Below are positions 26,254-35,918 of a DNA stretch of 39,617 bases, piece by piece. Each line of letters begins with the position of its first letter. Position 1 is the stretch's first letter. The notes beneath the pieces were generated by a model, which worked only from the letters and a program-made list of their open reading frames with translations, was not told the origin of the DNA and made no database searches. Origin of the DNA: Betaproteobacteria bacterium (GTDB lineage: Bacteria > Pseudomonadota > Gammaproteobacteria > Burkholderiales > Eutrophovitaceae); the NCBI GenBank assembly GCA_020346185.1, contig CP070775.1, positions 3,432,299 to 3,471,915 on the forward strand, read 5' to 3'. The position numbers and the translations under genes are program-made.

Positions 26254-28311
26254 TCAGACAGCCGCGACCTCCACCATCGCGTCGAACCCGGCTTGCCCTG
26301 CCGGGAATTCAAACAAGTCGACCGCAGCGTCTGGCAAAACTGCCGTGCCCGACGTGAGTCTGTTCAGTCCGGGCCAGCCGTCGCGCATCCAGACGGTGCC
26401 GGCCGGGATGCGTTTGGTGACGTGGGCGCGCGCCGTCAGTTCACCGCGCTGGTTGAAGATCCGGATGCTGGCACCATCGCTGAGGTTTCGCGGCTCGGCG
26501 TCGCTTGGCGAAATCCATAAGGTTGGTTCGGTCTCTCGCTTGGCGAGCATCGGCAGTACCTGGCCGTTGTTATAGAAGCTGTGGAAATGGGCCATGCTTC
26601 GGCCTTGGGTAAGGACAAGTGGGTGAGCGCGCGAGGCGTCCGCCCGCTGCGGTGATTTCTCGTTATACGAGGGCAGTGGCGGCAGGCCGAGGTGCTCAGC
26701 CTGCTTCGAGAAAAACTCGATCTTGCGCGAAGGTGTGTCAAAGTCGAGTGCGGGATTGGCGACGTGTGAAATGTTGAGTGCGCGGATTCCGCCTTCTGCG
26801 CGCAGTGCTGCCACCGAAGCATGGCCGGTGCAAGGATGGTCGAGGACCGCATCGATCATTGCTTCTTCGGAACACCAGGGGTTATAGCCGTCCAGGCCGA
26901 GACGTTCAGCCAGTTCCGTCAGGAAATCATAGATCGATCGCGTTTGCCCAGGTGGCTCGAGGGCTTGTTCCATGAGATAGAGATGCGTGTGCGTCATTTT
27001 GCACCCCAGTTCTTCAAGCCAGGCGGTTGCCGGCAGCACAACATTGGCGAAGCGTCGCGCCGTTTCGTTCAGGAACAGATCGTAGCTGACAACAAGCCAC
27101 GTTTTTTCAAGCCCTTGTGCGACTTCCTCGGCGTTGGCATACGAGGAGAGCATGTTCGTCCCCAGCAACAGCAGGGACTTGATCTGGCCGTCACGCAACG
27201 CCGCAGTTATGGCGGACATCTGGTTGGGGATGGACTGCGCCCGCTGCCTGCACTCGGGCTGAATGATGCTTCCCAGCCCGCGACCATGCGCTCCACTGCC
27301 ATGGCGTGGGCCGAAACCGCCGCCGGGGATGCCGACGTTACCGGTGAGCGCTGGCAGGCAAGCGATGGCGCGGCTTGCTTGCCAGCCATTGGTTCCCTTG
27401 TGCATTGAACTGCCACCCAACACAATCATGGCCGGCCGGCGCTGCGCGTAACGCCGCGCCAGTCTAACGATGCGCCCGGCTTCAATACCGGTGATGCCGG
27501 CTGCCCACTGCGGCGTGTAATATCTGACGTGTTTCGCGAGATGTTCGAAGCCGACGGTGTGTTTGGCGACGAACGCTTGGTCTTGCAAGTTTTCGGCGCA
27601 GAGGACGTGAATCAGCGCCAGTGCCAGTGCCGTGTCGCTGCCGGGGCGGATGATCAGTACCTCGTCCGATTTCGCTGCCGCCTCGGTTTGGCGAACATCG
27701 ATGGTTACGATGTAGGCGCCTCGTTTCTTTGCGGCAAGCAGGTGTCGCGCCGTATTCGGCTGACTCGTCAGATTGGCCGCCCATAGCAGGACGAGGTCGG
27801 AATTCTCGCCCATGTCTTCTTTGGTGTTGGTCTCGAGCATGCCGGTGAGGCCGAGCCCGAAAGCGCCCAGGCCCCAGCAGATCATCGCCGGATTCCAGAA
27901 CTCGCTGCCATGAAAGTTTGCGAAGCGCGCCATCAGCTGCGCGCTGATACGCGTACCGTAGTTGGTGGCGAAAGTGCCATGACCCGGCCAGATGCCAACC
28001 GATGAAGGATTTTGCATGCCGGCGACAATGCGTTCGAATGCTTCGTCCCACGAGGCGCGCCGGAACGCCTCGTTGCGATGGTCACGGATCAGCGGATGCA
28101 ACAGGCGTGATGGATTGTCGATAATCTCGCGCGAAGCCTGCCCACGGATGCAGAGAAATCCCTTGCTGTCCGGATTGTCCTTGTCTCCCTTGACGCCCAG
28201 CAGCTTGCCGTCTTGCACCTCGGCCAGCATGCCACACAGTGTCGGGTGGCAATTCATCGGGCACATGGTGCGGAGCGTGGTCGAGGGTGCCGCCACTGTA
28301 GCTTCCTCCAT
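26254..28311 (-). CDS. Molybdopterin-dependent oxidoreductase with an N-terminal [4Fe-4S] motif
   Basis: A 685-residue catalytic subunit of the DMSO reductase/BisC superfamily. The iron-sulfur motif is C17-x3-C21-x4-C26 with C54 (GFLCIRGQ). The first spacing resembles the CxxxC branch, while the second has one extra residue. Further family blocks are RASWDEAFERI, the cofactor segments around LLWAANLTSQPNTARHL and VTIDVRQTEAA, LTGNVGIPGGGFG, the middle LLLGTNMLSS, and a C-terminal MopB dinucleotide-binding domain from about residue 560 (VLTQGRSMAHFHSF). No Tat signal is seen, so it is probably cytoplasmic. No iron-sulfur or membrane partner subunit is adjacent, so it stands alone. It diverges from panE. 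Substrate unknown. Confidence 0.88.
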   Translation of the reverse strand: MEEATVAAPSTTLRTMCPMNCHPTLCGMLAEVQDGKLLGVKGDKDNPDSKGFLCIRGQASREIIDNPSRLLHPLIRDHRNEAFRRASWDEAFERIVAGMQNPSSVGIWPGHGTFATNYGTRISAQLMARFANFHGSEFWNPAMICWGLGAFGLGLTGMLETNTKEDMGENSDLVLLWAANLTSQPNTARHLLAAKKRGAYIVTIDVRQTEAAAKSDEVLIIRPGSDTALALALIHVLCAENLQDQAFVAKHTVGFEHLAKHVRYYTPQWAAGITGIEAGRIVRLARRYAQRRPAMIVLGGSSMHKGTNGWQASRAIACLPALTGNVGIPGGGFGPRHGSGAHGRGLGSIIQPECRQRAQSIPNQMSAITAALRDGQIKSLLLLGTNMLSSYANAEEVAQGLEKTWLVVSYDLFLNETARRFANVVLPATAWLEELGCKMTHTHLYLMEQALEPPGQTRSIYDFLTELAERLGLDGYNPWCSEEAMIDAVLDHPCTGHASVAALRAEGGIRALNISHVANPALDFDTPSRKIEFFSKQAEHLGLPPLPSYNEKSPQRADASRAHPLVLTQGRSMAHFHSFYNNGQVLPMLAKRETEPTLWISPSDAEPRNLSDGASIRIFNQRGELTARAHVTKRIPAGTVWMRDGWPGLNRLTSGTAVLPDAAVDLFEFPAGQAGFDAMVEVAAV

Positions 28312-28344
28312 CTCTTGAAGGGAGATCGTTTTTCTCCCGAGGCA

Positions 28345-28480
28345 TCATAGCAGTGACGAGTCACGAGTGACGGGTTTTGAGGGACGAGTGGCGTCGTGCG
28401 AGGCGTGACGCGAACGGCAGCCAGCGAGGTTATTCTCAAGATGATGCGACCTCTGTGTTCATCCGTGTCCTCCGCGACCT
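28345..28480. repeat. Intergenic short repeats in a divergent spacer
   Basis: Between the divergent molybdopterin oxidoreductase and panE genes, GTGACGAGTCAC (28354-28365) forms a small palindrome. Imperfect repeats of the same word (cgagtgacg, gacgagtggc) follow within 50 bases. A further segment (tctgtgttcatccgtgtcct) starts near 28453. Such words occur in intergenic spacers of many environmental bacteria, so these may be degraded repeat-family copies. This rests on recognition, not on a search. Confidence 0.35.
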
Positions 28481-28577
28481 TTACGTCGGGGGGCGCTTCG
28501 GCGTGCGTGGCGAGGTTCAGCTCGCGTGACCAGGCGGTGAGTTACGCTGTCGTTTCAGCAACGAGGAATCAGAAGCA

Positions 28578-29552
28578 ATGAGGTTCGTGATTATTGGTGC
28601 CGGCGCGCTCGGGTCGATTTATGCAGCTTACCTCGCCCGCGGCGGCTATCAGGTTTCGCTGATTGCCCGCGGCGAGCGGGCTGCTGCGTTGGCCAAACAT
28701 GGTATTCCCGTTACCGGCAAGGAATCGTTCACGGCACGGTGCAACATCGTTACTCAGCCAGAGAAATTGACTGAAGCCGACGTCGTGATCGTATCCGTCA
28801 AGACCTATGACACCGAAGGCGCGCTGGCGCCAGTGCGTGCCTTGAAAACAAGGATGGCCTTCTCGGTGCAGAACGGTGTGCTCAAGAACGAGTTGCTCGG
28901 TGAGGTTTTTGGGGCGCGGTCGACGCTCGGTGCGCTCAGTATGGTCGGCGGCGACGTTTTGCCAGCGCAAGGTGATCTGCCGGGTGCGGTGCGCTACAAC
29001 ATGGCGGGGCCGACCATCATTGGCGAAACCGGGGGTGGCGAGTCCGCTCGGGCAAAAGGAATTGTCGGCGCTTTCGTCCAGTCGGGACTCAAGGCGGAAG
29101 TCTCGCAGGACATCACTTCGGCCGAGTGGTCGAAATTTGTCGGCTGGTCAGGCTTCAGCGCGCTGGCGATTCTGACGCGCCTGCCCACCTGGCGTTTCAT
29201 GGCCGATACCGATACGGCATTGATCGCTGCGCGCGTCATGCGCGAGACGGCACAAGTGGCCATGCGTCAGGGAGTGAAACTGCAGGACAGCGGATTCAGC
29301 AGCAGGGAATTTGTCAACGCCAGTGAAGACGGCGCTGTCAAGGCGGTGCAGGCGTACGGCGAGATGATGAAGAAGAACGCGCCCGGGTTTCGCCAGTCAA
29401 TTCTCCAGGACGCGGATCGCCAGCGACGTCTCGAAGTCAACGAGACACTGGGCTACACACTGAAGCTTGCAGCACAAATCGGTGTAGCGACGCCGACGCT
29501 CGATCTGTGTTGTCGGGTTCTAAGAGTCGTGTCACGAGCTGCCGATTCGTAG
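28578..29552 (+). CDS. panE: 2-dehydropantoate 2-reductase family protein (PanE/ApbA)
   Basis: A 324-residue NADPH-dependent ketopantoate reductase-like enzyme. The Rossmann motif GAGALGSIYAAYLA starts at residue 7, typical of PanE. SVKTYDTEGAL and VQNGV (family cofactor loop) follow, and the C-terminal helical domain has KFVGWSGFSALAILTR, then KLQDSGFSSREF. In pantothenate synthesis PanE makes pantoate, but many paralogues reduce other 2-oxo acids, and no pantothenate genes are nearby, so the gene symbol is tentative. GAGGAA or AGAAG upstream serves as ribosome binding site. The gene is divergent from the molybdopterin oxidoreductase with about 265 bases between. Confidence 0.85.
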   Translation: MRFVIIGAGALGSIYAAYLARGGYQVSLIARGERAAALAKHGIPVTGKESFTARCNIVTQPEKLTEADVVIVSVKTYDTEGALAPVRALKTRMAFSVQNGVLKNELLGEVFGARSTLGALSMVGGDVLPAQGDLPGAVRYNMAGPTIIGETGGGESARAKGIVGAFVQSGLKAEVSQDITSAEWSKFVGWSGFSALAILTRLPTWRFMADTDTALIAARVMRETAQVAMRQGVKLQDSGFSSREFVNASEDGAVKAVQAYGEMMKKNAPGFRQSILQDADRQRRLEVNETLGYTLKLAAQIGVATPTLDLCCRVLRVVSRAADS

Positions 29553-29729
29553 GCTATATGTCCTGGGCGTCTGCGATCACGAAGTTCCAGCGGCAATTCA
29601 CGTCGCTGTGGTAATTGTTCGTGCAGAATCCGAGTGACGCACAATTGCAATATCCGCGTAATCGTGAAGTAAACAACCGCATCTAAAGTTTCGCATGAAT
29701 GATTGGGCTAAATCCTTTAAGGAGATTCA

Positions 29730-30839
29730 TTGAAACTGGTGAAACCCGGTTCTTCGTCCGGCCACCCGTTGGCTTCAATGCTGCAATCCATTCGGTTGCG
29801 TGCATTCGAATTTGACCGGGAAGCGCGTAGCGTTTTGTCAACACTGACGCCACTGCGTCCATCTCTCGAAAATGCGCCGCCGCCCGATGCTAGCGAGATT
29901 GCGCAGGCGGTCGCGGTGCCGCTGCTGAAGGCCGAAGTGGAAGCGTTGCCCGAAGAGCAACGTCTTGTTTGCAGTGTTCAATTCCTGGTGGTTTACGCGC
30001 GCGCGGCACACATTCCGTGGTGTCTTCAGGAAATCGGCCGGCTGCGCGAGCTTGCCTTTCGAGCGGTGGGCGAGGGTACCGGGAAGGCTACGGGCATTGA
30101 CCTGTACGATGCCTACTACCTGCACCTGTTTATCTGGGACGTGAGGCCGAGATGATCGTTGGCGGGTATCGGCTCGGACTTGCCGACCAAATTCTCGAGC
30201 GCTACAGTAAGCGTGGGCTCTACACGCAGTCACTGTTCGCCTATGGCACGCGACTGCTCAAGATCCTCAACCCGGCGATCGAACTTGGCCGATCTTTCGT
30301 GCGCGCCGAGTATCAGCGCAGCTACGCACCGTTGATGCTGTTGGGGCGCGGCATCGGGCGGTTACATTCTGCGATCGCCGCAGTACGCGGTGCTGTTTGG
30401 TCCGGTAAGCATCAGCAACAGTTACGCTGCGGCGTCGCGCGCCTTGATGGTTGAATTTCTCAGCAGCAACAGCATGGAAGCGAGCGTGGCGCGTTACGTC
30501 AAACCGCGGTGTTGGTTTCGCGGCCGGCGCAAGACGCAATGGGACGGCGTCGATTTCGCGAACCTGAAAAGCACCGAGGATCTGTCGCGGGCTATCGAGC
30601 GGATCGAAAGCGATCAGAAGGGCGTGCCGATTCTGCTCAAGCAACCCCTCAAGCTCGGCGGCAGGCTGCTCTGTTTCAGTGCCGACAAGGCATTTAACAA
30701 TGCGCTGGATGGACTAACCATGACTGACTTGCGTACCTCTGAGCCGCGGGTGCTCGCCCGTTACATGGGTGACAAGGGCGCCACCGCATTCCTCGCTTAT
30801 CACGGGGTGCGGCACTCGCCGCTGCGCAAGGCTTCCTAG
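29730..30839 (+). pseudogene. Frameshifted GNAT-type acyltransferase (hemolysin/OlsB-like)
   Basis: Three consecutive reading frames form one protein. Frame one (29730-30155, TTG start with AAGGAG five bases upstream) contains ARAAHIPWCLQEIGRLREL, FRAVGEGTGKA and YYLHLFIWD. Frame two (from about 30141) continues with EMIVGGYRLG, LNPAIELGRSFVRAEYQ and LGRGIGR. Frame three (from about 30362 to 30839) reads YILRSPQYAVLFGPVSIS, YVKPRC and LCFSADKAFNNALDGL. Joining needs one base inserted near 30139 and one T removed near 30361. The blocks are the N-acyltransferase half of hemolysin-type proteins, relatives of OlsB that acylate ornithine. In many relatives a PlsC acyltransferase domain precedes this half, and it is absent here. 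Called naively, it would appear as two or three short hypothetical genes. Sequencing error at two places is an alternative. Confidence 0.75.
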
Positions 30840-30876
30840 CCTGGCCGCTCGCGCCGGGTGAGCAGACAGTCGGTCG

Positions 30877-31266
30877 CTAGTCTTTTTCCAGCCCGTTGGC
30901 AATCAGCTCACGGTAACCGCCATTGACCACCGGGACGACCGTGTAACCGAGTTTTTGCATTGCGTCGACTACGGATCGCGCGCGCCCGCCCGACGCGCAG
31001 TAAGCGATGACGGGTGTCGAGCGGTCAGGTATCAGGGCAGCAACCTTGTCGGCTACCTCGTCATAGGGAATGTGCACCGCTCCCTTGATATGGCCTCTCA
31101 ACCACTCCAGCGTGCTTCGTACGTCGAGGTAGGTGACTTTCTGCTGCAGCGACGCCGCTTCCCGGGGTGAAAGAAACTGGCGTTTGCTCAGCGCCATCGG
31201 CTCGCCAAGGCACGGCAAGGTGAAAACGAACAGAGAAAATGCAACGATGTTTCGCGATATCTTCAT
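30877..31266 (-). CDS. Exported rhodanese-like protein
   Basis: A 129-residue single-domain rhodanese with an N-terminal signal sequence (hydrophobic residues 7-20), so it is probably periplasmic like PspE. The domain has YLDVRSTLEWLRGHIKGAVHIP near residues 46-67 (conserved DxR and the HIxGAxHIP block) and the active-site loop CASGGR at 90-95 with catalytic C90. Rhodaneses carry sulfane sulfur on this Cys and transfer it to thiophilic acceptors. The gene is convergent with the acyltransferase pseudogene with a gap of 37 bases and stands alone. No strong ribosome binding site was seen at the ATG. Confidence 0.87.
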   Translation of the reverse strand: MKISRNIVAFSLFVFTLPCLGEPMALSKRQFLSPREAASLQQKVTYLDVRSTLEWLRGHIKGAVHIPYDEVADKVAALIPDRSTPVIAYCASGGRARSVVDAMQKLGYTVVPVVNGGYRELIANGLEKD

Positions 31267-31493
31267 TGTATCTGGCTGACCAAGTTGTCACCATGTGATG
31301 CTACTCCATTCGCCGTGCGGAGCATCAGCCGGTGCCCCACGCGAAGCGCATGCGTATCCGGGGACACAACACGGTTGTCAAATCAACTCGACGCCGCGCT
31401 GTGATGAAGCCGCAGCCGAATTGGCCTGGGAACGCATGATCGCATCTTTCTGCGCTCATCCGAGCTGAATTTTGGCGCACCAGATTGCTCCTG

Positions 31494-32279
31494 CTACAAA
31501 CCGTACGTCTTGCGCAGGCCTCCATATGAGTGCCAAGAGCCGGTCACCAGCCAACCACAATCGACCGGAAGATTGACGCCGGTAATGGCCGAAGCGTCTG
31601 AACTGGCGAGGAAAGCCACTGCGTTCGCTACTTCGGCCGACTCCACCATTCGCCCGAGTGCGTTGTTGCGCTCGAGAGTTGTCGCATCCCGTTCGCCTCG
31701 GTCGATCGCGCGCTGCAAGGCCGGTGTGCGGGTGTGGCCCGGGGAAACCGCATTTACGCGGATGCCGGCCGGCCCCCACTCGGCCGCAAGGCACTCGGTG
31801 ATCGAGACCACTGCCGCTTTCGCCGGCGCATAGGCATGCAACGGGACCGAGCGGGATGCGACGATGGAAGCGATGTTGACGATGGCGCCATGCGCCCGAT
31901 CGGCCATGTACTTTGCAAACATAACTGAAGCCATGTAGGTGCCGCGCTGGTCGACGCGAATTATTTCGTCCCAGACTTTCATCGATAACCGGTCTGGTGG
32001 CAGCGGCTGCTGCAACACCCCGGCGCTGTTGACCAGGATTTGCACCGGGCCGACTTCCTCCTCGATCTGTCGCACAGACCGCTCGAGACCTTCGTCGTCT
32101 GTGACGTCGGCAATGAAGCCGCGACCTTTGAGCTCAGCCGCAATTGCGTGTACCCGTTCTTCACGATCGAGCAGGACCACTGGTGAACCTCGTGCTGCCA
32201 ATTCGCGCGCGCATGCCTCGCCGATGCCGCTTGCTGCGCCAGTGACGACGGCGATGCCTGGTGATGTCGTTGTTGTCAT
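31494..32279 (-). CDS. SDR family NAD(P)-dependent oxidoreductase
   Basis: A 261-residue classical SDR. TGAASGIG is at 13-20, D59 is the adenine-contact Asp, and NSAG (84-87) stands for NNAG. The catalytic residues are S138, Y150 and K154 (YAPAK), and PGHTRTP follows. The C-terminus reads ITGVNLPVDCGWLVTGSWHSYGG. A much longer open frame extends to 32576, but the ATG at 32279 has GGGAGA six bases upstream and a normal SDR N-terminus, so it is chosen. No neighbour suggests a pathway: an exported rhodanese lies downstream and a broken toxin-antitoxin gene pair is divergent upstream. The substrate is unknown. Confidence 0.9.
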   Translation of the reverse strand: MTTTTSPGIAVVTGAASGIGEACARELAARGSPVVLLDREERVHAIAAELKGRGFIADVTDDEGLERSVRQIEEEVGPVQILVNSAGVLQQPLPPDRLSMKVWDEIIRVDQRGTYMASVMFAKYMADRAHGAIVNIASIVASRSVPLHAYAPAKAAVVSITECLAAEWGPAGIRVNAVSPGHTRTPALQRAIDRGERDATTLERNNALGRMVESAEVANAVAFLASSDASAITGVNLPVDCGWLVTGSWHSYGGLRKTYGL

Positions 32280-32426
32280 TTTCGTCTCCCAAAATGTTTT
32301 TTGGTTTGTTGTTACCTCCGGAGTTGATTCCGGCTTGGCACACAAGGCCCATTTTACTGAGACTCGCATCGAGAGGTCTGCGGATGTCGCTGCCGTGACT
32401 GCGTTGCATTGTCCGCGCGGTTGTGA

Positions 32427-32455
32427 TTGAGAGGCTTGCGCTATCGATCTAGTAT
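32427..32455 (+). promoter_or_regulatory. Sigma-70-type promoter for the antitoxin remnant
   Basis: TTGAGA at 32427-32432 and TAGTAT at 32450-32455 are separated by 17 bases and lie 28 bases before the ATG of the AbrB-like gene. Each box has one or two mismatches to consensus and the spacing is ideal. An AbrB-type operator would be expected over it but is not obvious. Confidence 0.45.
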
Positions 32456-32483
32456 AGGGCCCAAGAAGCCGAGAGAGCATCCC

Positions 32484-32707
32484 ATGCGCATGCGCAAACC
32501 GACACAGACCGGCGATGTGCTTGCCATCATCCTCCCGAACGAGGTTATGAAGTTGTTGAAGCTTGAAAGGGGGCAAAGGTGTTTGTCACCGAGACGCCGG
32601 AAGTGCTCGCATTGAAGCCGTATGATGCGGAGCTTGAGGTGCAGTTCAACGCCGGTTGCGAGGTGATGCGTCGGTATCACGAGACGTTCAGGCAGCTTGC
32701 AGAATGA
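32484..32707 (+). pseudogene. AbrB/MazE-type antitoxin, broken by a one-base deletion
   Basis: From ATG 32484, with GAGAGAG six bases upstream, the frame reads MRMRKPTQTGDVLAIILPN, then EVMKLLKLERG, as in AbrB/SpoVT-fold antitoxins. At the run of five Gs (about 32569-32573) it shifts into a 43-codon product. Adding one G restores KVFVTETPEVLALKPYDAEL, then MRRYHETFRQLAE, and a stop at 32707, for a normal length of about 75 residues. This C-terminus (VTETPEGIxLxPYDPE in relatives) is typical of antitoxins paired with Doc/Fic-type death-on-curing toxins. A homopolymer slip could be a true mutation, phase variation or a sequencing error. Confidence 0.7.
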
Positions 32708-32830
32708 CCTGGCGCTGGCGCGGCGTCAGGCGCTGAGCGAACCCGGGCTGTCTGATAGCCGTGCGTAGCGGCGTCGGGCCGGATCGATCTTTTGATCTTG
32801 CAATACACCTGTTCGTACGTTGTCCAGTGT
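32704..32830 (+). pseudogene. Possible remnant of a Doc-like toxin gene
   Basis: The stop of the antitoxin frame overlaps an ATG by four bases (ATGA at 32704-32707), the usual coupling in antitoxin-toxin pairs. The first codons read MTWRW, a start seen in Doc-family toxins. The frame stops after ten codons. Downstream, scattered pieces in changing frames (EPGLSDSRA, then RSFDLAIHLFV) recall the RDxGLLESALARP and DLFDLAAAY segments of these toxins. The rest is gone before the next gene starts at 32852. This is a tentative reading. Confidence 0.35.
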
Positions 32831-32851
32831 GTCATCTGCTGGGGAGGTTTC

Positions 32852-33739
32852 ATGAGTAACGAAAAACCACAGGTCGGCTGCATTGGTGCCGGCGTTCTCG
32901 GCAGCGCCATCATGCGCCGCCTCATCGAGTGTGAATTTGCGCCATTTATCTGGAATCGTGACCGAGCCAAGCTGGCCGACCTGGTCAGGGCCGGCGCAAC
33001 CGAAGCCGACAGTCCGGCGCAGCTGGCGCGCGATTGCACGTTGGTCATCACCTGCGTTAGCGACGGCGCGGCGATGGAGCAAGTCGTGTTTGGCAAAGGC
33101 GGCGTGGCCGAGGCGGGCAGTGCCGACAAAGTGCTCATTGACATGTCCACCTGTGCGGCAACGCACACGCGCGAGATGGCGCAACGGCTCGCCGATCAAT
33201 GCGGTATGGCTTGGCTCGATTCACCCATCTCCGGCGGGGCACCTGCCGCGCGCGAAGGGAAGATGGCGATCATGGTTGGTGGTGACAAAGATGTGTTTGT
33301 GCGGGCCCGGCCGCTATGGGACGCGCTCGCCGGTCGTGCCACCTTGATGGGTCCGAACGGAGCGGGCCAGACAACCAAAATGATCAACCAGGTATTGGTC
33401 TCGACCGGGTTGGCAGTACTGGCAGAAGCGTGTGGATTGGCCGAGCGCGCCGGCATCGAAGCGGCAAGAATTCCGTCGGCATTGGCGGGCGGTCGTGCTG
33501 ACTCACGGCAACTGCAGGAAATGTTTCCTAAAATGGTGGCGTCGGATTTTTCCATTACCGGGCGTGCCGCCTTGATGCTGAAGGACCTGGAGTTGATTCA
33601 CGATCTCGCCCGTGAACTGGGCGCACCGTTGCCGGTGACGGCGAGTGTTACCGAATTGTTTCGCAGAATGGTTGTCGACGGCTGGGGTGAGCGCGATAAC
33701 ACCGAGATGGTGAATTTCTACCGCACGCCACGTGCGTAA
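32852..33739 (+). CDS. NAD(P)-dependent beta-hydroxyacid dehydrogenase (3-hydroxyisobutyrate dehydrogenase family)
   Basis: A 295-residue member of the beta-hydroxyacid dehydrogenase family (MmsB, GarR, GlxR relatives). GxGxxG is at 12-17 (GAGVLG). The substrate loop LDSPISGGAPAA is near 122-133, and the catalytic lysine is K176 in GQTTKMINQ. The C-terminal dimerisation part has MFPKMVASDFSITGRAALMLKDLEL. A GGGAGG five bases before ATG 32852 fixes the start, so the upstream open frame to 32792 is not used. These enzymes oxidise 3-hydroxyisobutyrate, tartronate semialdehyde-type or related compounds with NAD(P). MmsA is encoded about 4 kb away on the other strand, so a role in valine breakdown is possible but not shown. 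Confidence 0.88.
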   Translation: MSNEKPQVGCIGAGVLGSAIMRRLIECEFAPFIWNRDRAKLADLVRAGATEADSPAQLARDCTLVITCVSDGAAMEQVVFGKGGVAEAGSADKVLIDMSTCAATHTREMAQRLADQCGMAWLDSPISGGAPAAREGKMAIMVGGDKDVFVRARPLWDALAGRATLMGPNGAGQTTKMINQVLVSTGLAVLAEACGLAERAGIEAARIPSALAGGRADSRQLQEMFPKMVASDFSITGRAALMLKDLELIHDLARELGAPLPVTASVTELFRRMVVDGWGERDNTEMVNFYRTPRA

Positions 33740-35774
<2,035 letters not shown>

Positions 35775-35918
35775 AACTCGACGCGGTGGGCCGAGCTGCA
35801 ATAGCCAGTTGGCTTCGGCCCGCCGACTGATGGGACTCAGCGTTGACGCCTTCGGAGCCAGATCAATGACGCGGCGTGCAGTCAGCCAGGACATTAATAA
35901 ACAGGAGGATAAAGAGAA

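Noticed and set aside
32280..32576. N-terminal extension of the SDR at 31494
   Set aside because: The extra 99 codons have no homology, while ATG 32279 has a good ribosome binding site and begins at the usual SDR N-terminus.
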